61,660 bases of DNA from an uncultured Thiohalocapsa sp. (GTDB taxonomy: Bacteria; Pseudomonadota; Gammaproteobacteria; Chromatiales; Chromatiaceae): positions 1 through 61,660 of the forward strand of contig NZ_CAJXYK010000037.1 in the NCBI RefSeq assembly GCF_913063425.1, given 5' to 3'. The notes beneath the pieces were generated by a model, which was given only the letters and a program-made list of their open reading frames with translations, was not told the DNA's origin and searched no databases. Below, one piece after another: positions 26,205-34,381 of this stretch. Position numbers and translations under genes: made by a program. Within the stretch, counting starts at the first letter, position 1, and each line of letters begins with the position of its first letter.

Positions 26205-28852
26205 TGCCGGGCACCTCGCAGCGCCGGGTTGACGGTGTATCGAACCGTCGGGCGTCCGGGGCCTTGGGCCTTCTCGCCGCGGACCCTGCCGAAGTCCTCA
26301 AGGGTCGCCAGTGCCGCCGCCGTGCCTTCGCGGTCGAGGCCGCGCCAGTGGTTGCGGTAAACGTCCTTTGCCGTGAACGGCTCGGGCAGGCGCAGCAAAC
26401 GCCGGTCCAGCTCGCGGGCCGAAAAAAAGTCGGGCGCCAGGGCGGGGGCATAGATGCGCCGGGCGTGCGATTCCAGGTAGTCGCACCACGCCAGGGCGCG
26501 CAGTAGCGACGGCTCACCAACGGGGCCGCGCTCAACGTCCGTCAGGTGGAACAGCAGCGCCAGGGACGGGGCAAGGCTTCGATATTTCGCCAGGTGCGAT
26601 TCCAAGGCGGGCGGCAGGTCCTCGGTCCGCAAGCGCCGCTCAAGGTCCGCGCGCCAATCGTCGAACAGGGCTTGGGCCGCCGGATCGAACCGAAGCCAGG
26701 GCAGGCGGTCGCCTTCGTCCTCGGTCGCGCCAATGGCCGCCGGGTCGAGGGTGTCCAGTCGGTCAAATACCTGCCGTGCGGCTTGCCGCGCGTTCGAGTC
26801 TGGCCAGCGGTCCACGTTGACCCATGCGGCGGGCGGATCGGGCCAAACCGCGACCTGGAAGCGTTGCAACAGGCCATCGTCGCCAGCGCCGCCGCGTAGG
26901 GTCTCGGTCAGGTAGTCCGCCAGGGGGCCGGGCTGGATGCCGCCTAGGATCGATACACAGGCCGCTTCAATCTCGACGGTGCCGCGGCCTATGCGGTCGA
27001 ACACGAAGCCGCCCGTGCCGTTCCAGGCTTCCAGATAGAACGCGCGGGTGCCTTCCCTGCCTTCGCGGTCGAGGCTTCGCAGGAAGCCCACAAGCTCGTC
27101 ACGGAACACCAGCACGCCGCGGGGGTTGTCGCGCAGCAGTTCGCCTAGCTTCTCAACGGTGGCGTCGCTGGTCTTGTAGCGCCGCCGGGCCGGTGGCTCG
27201 GGCTCTTCGACAGACTCGCGCGCCAGGGCTTCAGCCATGGTCTTATCGTTGGCCTTGACGGCTTTCTGTAGCTTCGTGGTTGCCTCTTTGGCATAGGCCG
27301 CGCTAAGCGCCAGCGCCGCCTTGTGCTCCTTCTCAGCTTCCGCGTGCGCGTCGCGGGCCTTCGCTTCGAGGGCATCAACAGCCTTCATCGGCTCGGCAAG
27401 CGCCGGGCTCTTCAGCAGCGACGGCCGCCCGATGATGCCGCCCCACAGGTTCGGGACAACGGTCCAATCGTCGCGGGCCTTGGGGCGAATACCGACTTGC
27501 CGTCCGACCACGGCCGCCAGGCAGACAACGGCCGCCGCCGCCGGGTAGTCCGGGGGGCATTGCATGCGCTCGGCAATGTCAACGATCCAAGGCCGCAGCG
27601 CCGCCGGCAGTAGCTTCGGGTCGAAGGCTTCGACGGGCGGCAGTCCTTCGGGCAGGTCCTCGGGCTCGGGCCAGGCGTCCACGTCGCGGAAGTCCGCCGC
27701 TGCATTGGCGGGCGCCTTGGCGTCGTTGACCGCTTCCCGTACCGCCTCGGACCCTACTAGGCAGGCCATGTCGTTGAAGTCGGTCGCCCCCTGCGGTGGC
27801 TCGGCCCCAAAGTCCGGCACCGCCAGCAAGCCGCCGACCTCCCGCGCGGCCTCAATGGCGTGAGGATCGGGCTCTCCGCTGTCCTTGGCCAGGTCAGCCA
27901 GGACGATCAGCTCAGCCGCCGGGTAGCGTGCGCGCATCGTCTGAGCAACGTCGGTGAGGTTGCCCGACGCCAGCGCGGCGACAACCGGGTGTCCGGCCGC
28001 CTCGCGGGCGCTCAGGACGGTTGCAACGCCTTCGCCGACCAACAGCGTCAACCCGCCGCCGTCGTTCTCCGGTAGTCGCTGCGCGGCCCAATAGCCGCCC
28101 TTCTTGGTGCCGCGTCCAGCCAGCGCCGTCTTGCGGCCCGCTTCGTCGATCAGCTCAAGGGTGGATAGCCGCCCGTCGCGCATGACGGGCACCACCAGCA
28201 GCCGACCGGCGAAGCGCTCACCGCGAGCCTTGGGCGTGTAGCCGATCAGTGTTTCAACCTGATCCGCCGGAAGCTCCCTCATGGTCTCCGTCGGGTGAAC
28301 GGACTTGCGCCGCAGATACGGGTGGTCGGGTTGGGCTTGGCTCGCGGCCTTCCAGATGCGTTGGGCTTTGTCGGCGGTTCCCGCGCGCTCGCGCTCGACC
28401 TCCGCGTCATCAGCGACGCTTGGTCCTCGCGGCGGTCGTGGGCGCATCGGCGCGGGGCCTCGGTCATGCCCATTGGTTGGACTCCAGCCGTGGGCCTTGG
28501 CCTCGTGGAACAAGGTTCCGATGCCGACGCCACCGTCGAGCCTGATCGACTTCCAAACGGCGCGGGCGTCCCTCTCGCTGTAGTTGTCGGCGCCCTGGGA
28601 CCAGTCGTCCCAAGGCTCGAAACCGGCATCGCCAAGCTCGGACTTAATTGCCATGCCGAGCCGAAGCCACAGATCGCGGTCGTCCGCTGGGACGTGCGCC
28701 AGGGCAGCGCGGATGCGTTGCGGGTCGGCTTCCGCCAGGCGCCGGGCGCGGGGCTCTGCGGTATTATTGCCGGGTCGGTCGCTCGCCGATGTCACCTTTG
28801 CGCCCGCTCCCGATATGCAGTCGGGGCGGGCGTATTCCGTTACGTTGTTCAT
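26201..28852 (-). CDS. Primase/helicase: PriCT-2, Toprim and DUF3987 domains
   Basis: This 883-residue replication protein has a PriCT-2-like domain (about residues 45-125, WLRLGMAIKSELGDAGFEPWDDWSQ), then a Toprim fold (LLVGEGVATVLSA ... ELIVLADLAKDSG). The large DUF3987 ATPase-like region carries WGGIIGRPSLLKSPAL in place of a classical Walker A and RGVLVFRDELVGFLRSLD as a Walker-B-like strand. The ATG at 28852 is preferred over a GTG three codons upstream. Such proteins prime and unwind DNA for element replication. It is the largest gene of the element and heads a coupled operon with the Cys-rich protein. Confidence 0.88.
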   Translation of the reverse strand: MNNVTEYARPDCISGAGAKVTSASDRPGNNTAEPRARRLAEADPQRIRAALAHVPADDRDLWLRLGMAIKSELGDAGFEPWDDWSQGADNYSERDARAVWKSIRLDGGVGIGTLFHEAKAHGWSPTNGHDRGPAPMRPRPPRGPSVADDAEVERERAGTADKAQRIWKAASQAQPDHPYLRRKSVHPTETMRELPADQVETLIGYTPKARGERFAGRLLVVPVMRDGRLSTLELIDEAGRKTALAGRGTKKGGYWAAQRLPENDGGGLTLLVGEGVATVLSAREAAGHPVVAALASGNLTDVAQTMRARYPAAELIVLADLAKDSGEPDPHAIEAAREVGGLLAVPDFGAEPPQGATDFNDMACLVGSEAVREAVNDAKAPANAAADFRDVDAWPEPEDLPEGLPPVEAFDPKLLPAALRPWIVDIAERMQCPPDYPAAAAVVCLAAVVGRQVGIRPKARDDWTVVPNLWGGIIGRPSLLKSPALAEPMKAVDALEAKARDAHAEAEKEHKAALALSAAYAKEATTKLQKAVKANDKTMAEALARESVEEPEPPARRRYKTSDATVEKLGELLRDNPRGVLVFRDELVGFLRSLDREGREGTRAFYLEAWNGTGGFVFDRIGRGTVEIEAACVSILGGIQPGPLADYLTETLRGGAGDDGLLQRFQVAVWPDPPAAWVNVDRWPDSNARQAARQVFDRLDTLDPAAIGATEDEGDRLPWLRFDPAAQALFDDWRADLERRLRTEDLPPALESHLAKYRSLAPSLALLFHLTDVERGPVGEPSLLRALAWCDYLESHARRIYAPALAPDFFSARELDRRLLRLPEPFTAKDVYRNHWRGLDREGTAAALATLEDFGRVRGEKAQGPGRPTVRYTVNPALRGARQ

Positions 28853-28862
28853 GGCCCCCACC

Positions 28863-29072
28863 TCAAGTCGCGGTATTCGCGCGGGTGTTCTCGGCGAGCC
28901 AGGCGCCCAGGTCCGCCGGGCGATAGCGGACGTTCGAGCCTAGCTTGATGAACTGAGGGCCGCCGCCGCGGACGCGCCAGGCTTGAAGAGTGCGATGGGA
29001 AAGGTTCAGGTAGGCCGCCGCTTCGCGCTCGTTCATCAACGCGGGGGCGGGGGTCGTGCTGTGGTTTGTCAT
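28863..29072 (-). CDS. AlpA/MerR-like helix-turn-helix regulator
   Basis: This 69-residue protein has a winged helix-turn-helix of the excisionase/AlpA type: NEREAAAYLNLSHRTLQAWRVRGGGPQFIKLGSNVRYRPADLGAWLAENT. In P4-like satellites AlpA activates integrase and controls excision. Its start is at 29072, and the primase start follows 10 bp after its stop, so it likely also governs the replication operon. Confidence 0.87.
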   Translation of the reverse strand: MTNHSTTPAPALMNEREAAAYLNLSHRTLQAWRVRGGGPQFIKLGSNVRYRPADLGAWLAENTRANTAT

Positions 29073-29148
29073 AGCGCTTGGTCCTGCTATCAGTTGCGAT
29101 TGCAGGGCTAAGTCTTGCGCGGGCTCTCCGCACTTAAAACACGGACAT

Positions 29149-29943
29149 CTAGCTGCGGATAGGGAAGGGCGTGATGTTTCTGCGGGTGGATTGCAGGTCT
29201 TCGGTTGCGGTTCCAACCCAGTAACTCGTCGGGCACTCACTCAATGCTTGTTCAACGCGACGTATACCGCAACGGAATAACTGAGCGACGCGTTTCTTTG
29301 CGCGCTCCCGATGCCCGTCACCGGTATCCGTCCGCTCATGCAGGGCAACGCACATTGATATTTCGATGTTTCGGGCAGTTCGAGCGGAAGCCGGCTCAGC
29401 GGAGCCGCCGCGCGGCTTCGCCCATCCGAACGCCACGTCCGGACGAACAATCTGATAGTCGCTTTGGCGACGAACAATCTGATAGTCGCTTTTCTGCCCG
29501 GTCATTCGCAATGCGACCACGCGAGCAAACCATACGGAGAACTCATGCAGCGGAACCGGCTTGTCCCTGTCACGACACGGCGCCGCATCAATACCTCGGT
29601 GTTCCGCCGATGCGAAGAACTCACAGAGTCGGCTGAATACGGTCTTGATGACTTCGGGCTCGTCGCTGCCCTCGAAGACGAACAGCAGGGCGCGCAGCGC
29701 TTCGCAGCTCAGTTCAGGGCCGGCGAGGATGCGGTTGAGCCACGCGGAGAACTCGTCTAGCGGGACCGCCTCGGACCTATCGCGACACGGCACCGCATCA
29801 ATGCCTCGGTGTTCCGCTGATTCAAAGAATTTGCACAGTTTGATGAATACGTCTTGGACAATCTTGGGCTTGTTGCTGCCCTCGAAGGCGCGCAGGAGGC
29901 TGCGCAGCTCTTCGCAGCTAAGTTCAGAGTCGAACGTCGGCAT
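29149..29943 (-). CDS. Unknown cargo protein with internal 70-residue duplication
   Basis: This 264-residue frame starts at ATG 29943. Residues 8-74 and 78-144 are a tandem duplication (LSCEELRSLLRAFEGS / LSCEALRALLFVFEGS, each with SAEHRGIDA[VA]PCRDR and a conserved W near the end). At the DNA level the period is 210 bp. The C-terminal half is less convincing as coding sequence, apart from a basic helical stretch (GHRERAKKRVAQLFRCGIRRVEQAL). A 24-bp direct repeat interrupts the middle. I do not recognise the family. It lies in the cargo zone between the integrase and AlpA. Confidence 0.5.
   Translation of the reverse strand: MPTFDSELSCEELRSLLRAFEGSNKPKIVQDVFIKLCKFFESAEHRGIDAVPCRDRSEAVPLDEFSAWLNRILAGPELSCEALRALLFVFEGSDEPEVIKTVFSRLCEFFASAEHRGIDAAPCRDRDKPVPLHEFSVWFARVVALRMTGQKSDYQIVRRQSDYQIVRPDVAFGWAKPRGGSAEPASARTARNIEISMCVALHERTDTGDGHRERAKKRVAQLFRCGIRRVEQALSECPTSYWVGTATEDLQSTRRNITPFPIRS
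29442..29492. repeat. 24-bp direct repeat, 27-bp period
   Basis: Two identical 24-bp copies (gacgaacaatctgatagtcg plus cttt) start at 29442 and 29469. They encode a repeated SDYQIVR in the 264-residue frame. This is either a recent slippage duplication or a tandem protein-binding site. Confidence 0.85.
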
Positions 29944-30060
29944 GGTCGCGTACCTTCAGGCGCGGGCCTTTGAGGGGGCAAGCCAGGGCGGTGAAGGGGC
30001 CGCCCGTTCGGGGCCTACCCAAAAACAGGCCATCACTGGACTGGGTGACGGTGATTGGCA

Positions 30061-31371
30061 TCATTTCCCCACGACAAGGTCCGCGCTTCCGCGCGCGGGC
30101 GCGGCGGAGTAGACCTTGAACCAGCCGTCCAAGTCCTCTGCGGGCAACGTCTCGCGCAAGGCTCGGACGAACTCAGCGTCGCCGGTGGACTCCCAGGACA
30201 CATCTTTGAAGACGAGCTTCACCGCCGGCTCAATGACGCGCATGCCTTTGACGCCATCGCGAATCTTGGCCTTGATCTCATCGGGCTTCGTTTGCGTGCC
30301 GGCTCGTGCAGGAGCGGCCGACTGGCGGCGTAGCACTAGGTCCGTGATTTGCTTCACCAGGTTGTCTTCGTCCTTGTGGACTGCTTCGCGGAACCCGGCG
30401 ACCCATGCCTTGAGTACCTTTTCAAAGGCGTCGATCTCTGCCTGGAACTGCGGCTTGTCCGCGCGTCGGATCAGCAGCCCGAAGCCGCGCATCCGGTGCA
30501 GGTAGCGCTTCAGGATGTCGTTCCAAACCTGCTTGATCTCGGCCTGGGTCATGGGTGTCAGCAGGGGTTTGCCTCGCTTGTCGAATGCGAGTTGCCCCTG
30601 AATCATGGCTTGAACCGGGATTGGCACGTCCGCCTGTTTCGAGAACGGCCGAATCTTGGTGTCGAAGAGTTCCGCGAGGTCGTCCGAGACATCCGCGTTC
30701 AACAGCAGGCTGGACACCTTGGTTTCGCGCTCGGTCCATTGCGCGCCGCGTAGCGTGCATTCGACGAACTGCACCTTGGTGGAGAACACGCGGGCCATGC
30801 GGGACAGGTTGACTGGGGCCGGCGGGTTTGCGGCCAGCGCTTCCATCGTCTCTTTGGCGCGTTCGGCGCTGAGGGGCTCGCGCCCGATCTCCATGTCCGT
30901 GAGAACGGTGTTGGAGGCGCCCGACCCCACGGCAGCGTCGATGTGTTCGGACAGGTTGGTTACGCTGTCGAGCCGGATGCCATTGGGCTCGCTGGGCGGG
31001 ATGCTGTCAGCCTTGCTCGGTGCCGGGCCGTTCTCGACCGACTTGGGGGTGGGTGCCCACATCAGGATGGTGTCGTCGGCGATCAGGAGCCCGAGCCGCA
31101 CGCCTGGCTCGGAGCGCACGGTGACGTTCGGGCGCTGCACCAGTTCGGCGAGCAGCGCGGCGCCCTTGGGATCGCCGTAGCCGACCCGGTAGGCGTCTTC
31201 GTCCGGGTCGAGGATCAGGGTGATTTGCGGCCCCGGTTGCGGGTCGGTCAGGGTGCTGCTTGCTTCGGCGACAACCCCGGCCAAGCCGGGCGCCACCAGA
31301 ACGACGCGCGAGCGTGCGCCCGCGATGGTGTCCGCCAGGGCTTGGTCCGTAACTGCCGTGAAGGTCTGCAT
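30061..31371 (-). CDS. Unknown cargo protein, PLD-like N-terminal fold suspected
   Basis: This 436-residue soluble protein starts at ATG 31371 (a TTG at 31398 is possible). Its N-terminus alternates strands and helices (SRVVLVAPGLAGVVAEAS, ITLILDPDEDAYRVGYGD, AALLAELVQRPNVTVRSEPGVRLGLLIADDTILMWAPTPKSVENG). This is reminiscent of phospholipase-D-like/HKD proteins, but the HxK motif is absent. The C-terminal 250 residues are helical and charged (FDTKIRPFSKQADVPIPVQAM, KQVWNDILKRYLHRMRGFGLLIRRADKP). It lies just downstream of the toxin-antitoxin pair in the cargo zone. A defence or regulatory role is plausible by position only. Confidence 0.6.
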   Translation of the reverse strand: MQTFTAVTDQALADTIAGARSRVVLVAPGLAGVVAEASSTLTDPQPGPQITLILDPDEDAYRVGYGDPKGAALLAELVQRPNVTVRSEPGVRLGLLIADDTILMWAPTPKSVENGPAPSKADSIPPSEPNGIRLDSVTNLSEHIDAAVGSGASNTVLTDMEIGREPLSAERAKETMEALAANPPAPVNLSRMARVFSTKVQFVECTLRGAQWTERETKVSSLLLNADVSDDLAELFDTKIRPFSKQADVPIPVQAMIQGQLAFDKRGKPLLTPMTQAEIKQVWNDILKRYLHRMRGFGLLIRRADKPQFQAEIDAFEKVLKAWVAGFREAVHKDEDNLVKQITDLVLRRQSAAPARAGTQTKPDEIKAKIRDGVKGMRVIEPAVKLVFKDVSWESTGDAEFVRALRETLPAEDLDGWFKVYSAAPARGSADLVVGK

Positions 31372-31487
31372 CGGCTTCTGTCTCCCGTCTTCGCTCAATC
31401 CTCTGCTGGTTACGGGCGCTGTTGTGGGCCAAGGCGCGCGCCCGTGCCGTTGAGAAGCGGATCGAGGTTGAGCGGGTCATACCTCGG

Positions 31488-31769
31488 TCAGTGCTGGGTC
31501 TCCAGCTTCACCACGGCGCGGGAGCCGGTGGCGCTGGCGTAGCGCTCCAGCGTGCGCAGGCTCGGCAGGCTGCGCCCGCTCTCCAGCCGGGCGACGGCGG
31601 ATTGCGAGGTTCCCATGCGCTCGGCAACCTCGGTCTGGCTCAACCCGGCGCGGGTGCGTGCGGCGATCAGCTCGCGGGCGAGGGCGAACTCGGGCGCCAG
31701 GGCGTCGTACTCCGCGCGGGTCTGCGGGTCGTCCAGCAGGCGCGCCTTCAATTCGGCAAGCTCAGTCAT
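31488..31769 (-). CDS. XRE-family antitoxin (HigA-like)
   Basis: This 93-residue protein has a helix-turn-helix of the Xre type (ELIAARTRAGLSQTEVAERMGTSQSAVARLESGRSLPSLRTLERYASATG). It overlaps the upstream toxin gene by 8 bp. It is expected to bind and neutralise the RelE/HigB-type toxin and repress the shared promoter. Toxin-first order is typical of HigBA pairs. Confidence 0.9.
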   Translation of the reverse strand: MTELAELKARLLDDPQTRAEYDALAPEFALARELIAARTRAGLSQTEVAERMGTSQSAVARLESGRSLPSLRTLERYASATGSRAVVKLETQH

Positions 31770-32088
31770 CGGTCAGTCTCCGCAGACGGTTACGGGCGGT
31801 CTCAAGGGCCTTGCGCGGGGTCTTCTGCGTCTTCTTGATGAACACATGCAGCACGGTCAGCCGTTGCCCGGTGCGCGCGACATAGACGGCGCGGGCGATG
31901 CCGTCGCGACCGGTCAGGCGCATTTCCCACAGTTTGCCTTCCAGGTGGCGCACGTGCGGCATACCGACTTGCCGCGGGCCGAATGCCTCCAGCAACTCGG
32001 CAACGTGCAGGAAGCGGGCGCGGATGTCGGGCGGCATGGCCAGCAGCTCCGCTTCCGCGGCAGGGTCCAGGTCAACCGTCCAGGCCAT
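31762..32088 (-). CDS. RelE/HigB-type toxin (phage Gp49-like)
   Basis: This 108-residue protein of the RelE/ParE superfamily has MAWTVDLDPAAEAELLAMPPDIRARFLHV at the N-terminus, then HVRHLEGKLWEMRLTGRDGIARAVYVARTGQRLTVLHVFIKKTQKTPRKALETARNRL. The WEMR, R-rich strand and HVFIKKTQKTP segment match the Gp49-like ribosome-dependent mRNA interferases. It is predicted to cleave mRNA on ribosomes. It forms an operon with the XRE antitoxin and may stabilise the element. Confidence 0.9.
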   Translation of the reverse strand: MAWTVDLDPAAEAELLAMPPDIRARFLHVAELLEAFGPRQVGMPHVRHLEGKLWEMRLTGRDGIARAVYVARTGQRLTVLHVFIKKTQKTPRKALETARNRLRRLTDD

Positions 32089-32151
32089 CGCCTATCTCGT
32101 TTTTGATATGGTGGACCAATTGGTGCATCGGCGCAATGCCTCGGGGTCTGG

Positions 32152-33705
32152 TCAGCCGTTCGCGGCGGCTGGTTGCCGTGCGAGCATGGGCGGGGCCTCG
32201 TCGTCGAGGATGTACCGCGGGCAGGCTTCAGCGGTTGCCGCGCGGGTCTTGTGGTGGTGCGGGCTGCGCGGGCTGATACAGCCGCCGGCCGGTGCGTTGC
32301 GGAAGTCCTCGGCGAAGAACACGCAGGTTCCACAGCAGGCAGACGGGGCCGGCAGCTTGGCGACCTTCGCCGTGGGGGTCAGGCCAGCCGCGCCCATGAT
32401 GCGGGCGCCGTGCTGCTCTAGGGCGGTCCTCACGTTGTCCTCGCCGAAGCGGGCGTATACCTGAGTCGTCGAAGCGTTGGAGTGCTTCAGAACCCGGCCG
32501 ATAAGGTGCAGGCTGTTACCGGCTTGCGCGAGCCAGCTTCCAACGGTCCGCCGTAGGTCGTGCAGTCTCACGTCATCGATTGCCGGCGGCAGGTCGAGGG
32601 CTTCCGCCGCCGCCGCTTGGCGAATCTCGGCAAGGCTGGGGGTCGGGGTCCAGTCCTTCGCAGCGTGCTTGCTTTTCGCCGCCGCGCGGGCCTCGGTCAA
32701 TCGGTCGATCAGGGCCGACACCTCGGGCACTTCGCGCCAACGGGCCAAGGTCGCCGCGGTGCGGACGCGGTTCCAGGGCTTCGAGATATTCACCAGATGG
32801 GCGCCGGCCTTGGCGCCGGGCAGGAGGTAGGGATTGCCGGGGGTCCGCGGAATGTCGCGCAGCAGCGCCAGGGCGGGGCCGCTCAAGGGTAGGTAATGGG
32901 TGCGCCCGGCCTTGGTCTCGGGAAGCCGCAGGGTGCCGCGGGCCTCGTCCACGTCATCCCATCGGGCCTTGAGTAGTTCCGACTTCCGCGCGCCCACCAA
33001 CAGATACAGCCACAGGGCGTGGCGGGCGCTCTCGTTTGGCTCGGCATTGATGGCCGCCGCCAGGTGCGGCAGTTCCTCGGGCGTTACCCATCGGTCGCGC
33101 TTCTCTTCCTTGTAGTCGTCAATGCCTTGGGCCGGGTTCGGGTGGCCGTCTTCGACGAATCCCCACTTCCGGGCAAGCTCGAACATCCGCGCGACAAGCT
33201 CGCGAACTCGGTTCGCTTCGTAGGGCTTGCCTTCCTTGGTGCCGATGCGGGAATGCAGCGCCGCCACGTCCGCGCGTCGAACCGCCTTCACCTTCAGGGC
33301 GCGCCATGCGGGCAAGACGCGGGAGTTGATGCGCCGCTCGTCCTCTTGCCAGCTCTTTTTGTGCGGCTTCGCGTAGCGTTCGAGGTAGGCCGCGCACAGG
33401 TCCGCGACGGTCTCGCCGCGCGCGGATTTCTGCCGCTCTTCGAGGGGGTCCGCGCTGCCGGTCTCGATCTTCGCCAGTTCCGCGCGGGCCGTCTTGCGGG
33501 CTTCCGCCAGGCTGAGGGCACCATACGCGCCAAGGGTCATCATCCGCTTTCGGCCGTTGACGCGGTAGGACAGCACGAACGACCGCTTGCCGCTCGGCAG
33601 CAGACGCAGGCCGAAGCCGGGCACCTCGTCATCCCACAGCACGTGCCGGCTCTTGCCGTCGCCTTCGTAGCGTGCCGCGTCGATTGCTCGCTTGGTCAGC
33701 TTCAC
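32152..33705 (-). CDS. Tyrosine integrase with C-terminal Cys extension
   Basis: This 517-residue recombinase has an N-terminal DUF4102-like arm-binding domain (ARYEGDGKSRHVLWDDEVPGFGLRLLPSGKRSF), a core-binding domain, and a catalytic domain with R240 (LLVGARKSELL), K265, H382xxR385 (RLHDLRRTVGSWLAQAGN), H408 (LKHSN) and nucleophile Y417 (TQVYARF). It continues about 75 residues beyond the usual end into a Cys cluster: C457/C458, C461, C476, C495. The start is GTG 33705 with AGGTGA upstream. It sits 170 bp from attR and should integrate into and excise from tRNA-Arg. Confidence 0.95.
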   Translation of the reverse strand: MKLTKRAIDAARYEGDGKSRHVLWDDEVPGFGLRLLPSGKRSFVLSYRVNGRKRMMTLGAYGALSLAEARKTARAELAKIETGSADPLEERQKSARGETVADLCAAYLERYAKPHKKSWQEDERRINSRVLPAWRALKVKAVRRADVAALHSRIGTKEGKPYEANRVRELVARMFELARKWGFVEDGHPNPAQGIDDYKEEKRDRWVTPEELPHLAAAINAEPNESARHALWLYLLVGARKSELLKARWDDVDEARGTLRLPETKAGRTHYLPLSGPALALLRDIPRTPGNPYLLPGAKAGAHLVNISKPWNRVRTAATLARWREVPEVSALIDRLTEARAAAKSKHAAKDWTPTPSLAEIRQAAAAEALDLPPAIDDVRLHDLRRTVGSWLAQAGNSLHLIGRVLKHSNASTTQVYARFGEDNVRTALEQHGARIMGAAGLTPTAKVAKLPAPSACCGTCVFFAEDFRNAPAGGCISPRSPHHHKTRAATAEACPRYILDDEAPPMLARQPAAANG

Positions 33706-33740
33706 CCTGTATCACCTCGCTTTGCTGGGGCCGGTTTCGT

Positions 33741-33789
33741 GTCACCAGTATGTCACCACGCGGGGTGGTGACACGTGGTGACACGTCGC
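33741..33789. promoter_or_regulatory. Putative integrase arm-type sites, right end
   Basis: gtcaccagta and tgtcaccacgcgggg are followed by two inverted copies (gtggtgacacgt, twice in tandem) between integrase and attR. The word gtcaccacgcgggg is shared with the left end. The region also overlaps the expected integrase promoter, so integrase may autoregulate. Confidence 0.55.
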
Positions 33790-33874
33790 AAAGCATAGCA
33801 CAAGGCAAATTGTTAAGTTACTGTTCCGTATGGTTCTGTAGTAATCCAGAGAAAACGGATGTAGGCTCGACTCT

Positions 33875-33925
33875 CTGGCTACGAACCAGGTGGTCGGAGG
33901 TTCGAATCCTTCCGGGCGCGCCATA
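33875..33925 (+). repeat. attR: right 51-bp direct repeat
   Basis: An identical copy of 23378-23428, comprising the displaced 3' part of tRNA-Arg without its 5' half. It marks the right boundary of the element. Confidence 0.95.
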
Positions 33926-33930
33926 TTGAC

Positions 33931-33966
33931 AAAGGGGTTGCAGCCGTGGCTGCAACCCCTTTTTGT
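33931..33966 (+). terminator. Original tRNA-Arg terminator, displaced
   Basis: A 15-bp perfect stem (AAAGGGGTTGCAGCC, GT loop) is followed by a T run. It follows attR by 5 bp and would have ended tRNA-Arg transcription before integration. Confidence 0.85.
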
Positions 33967-34043
33967 TTCGGCAATGCGCTGCGGCGGCATCGAGTGCAGC
34001 GCTGCGGAAGGGAAGATCCGAGGCCGGGTAATCATGCGCGGTC

Positions 34044-34128
34044 GGCGGACTGAAGTCCGCCGTACCCAGGGGGCCGACTGACGTCTGCATACCCGGGGAC
34101 GCTCTCGCGATCGCCGCAGCGGTGCACT
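34044..34128. repeat. REP-like palindromic intergenic repeat, copy 1
   Basis: A palindrome (GGCGGACTGAAGTCCGCC) is followed by gtaccc and, about 40 bp later, tctcgcgatcgccgcagcgg. A related arrangement occurs at 39701-39753. The rest of 33967-34381 holds no gene that I can support. Confidence 0.6.
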
Positions 34129-34381
34129 GCTTGTTGGCTTGCCCCCCTTGCGTGGCCCCCAGGGGTTTGGCAGATGGACGCACGACGCAGCGTTCGGGAT
34201 CGATGGGCTGCCGGGGCAAGCTGTTGCTGCTTTGCCTGCGCGGCGAATTGCGGTTTTGGCGCGTACCGCCCTGTCCTGTCCCGGCAGCTTCCTGCCCAGC
34301 CGCTGCGTCGAACGGGCAAAGAAAAAGCGGCATCCCTGCCGCCGTGATCCCTCACTCCCACTCAATGATCAGTCGCCGGGA

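Larger units (their letters stand above)
23378..33925. mobile_element. Integrative element in tRNA-Arg (satellite-like)
   Basis: This 10.5-kb insertion lies between two copies of a 51-bp repeat covering the 3' part of tRNA-Arg. A tyrosine integrase lies next to the right end. All identified intact genes point leftward: integrase, RelE/HigA pair, two unknown cargo genes, AlpA-like regulator, PriCT/Toprim/DUF3987 primase, and Cys-rich and small DNA-binding proteins. Integrase plus AlpA plus primase without capsid or tail genes is typical of P4-like phage satellites or small integrative plasmids. Part of the left flank (24016-24580) is AT-richer and degenerate. Confidence 0.93.

Noticed and set aside
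34353-34376. Short minus-strand end RLIIEWE-stop, like a GuaA-type C-terminus
   Set aside because: Only eight codons, with no further similarity upstream because the cytochrome gene begins there; it may be chance.
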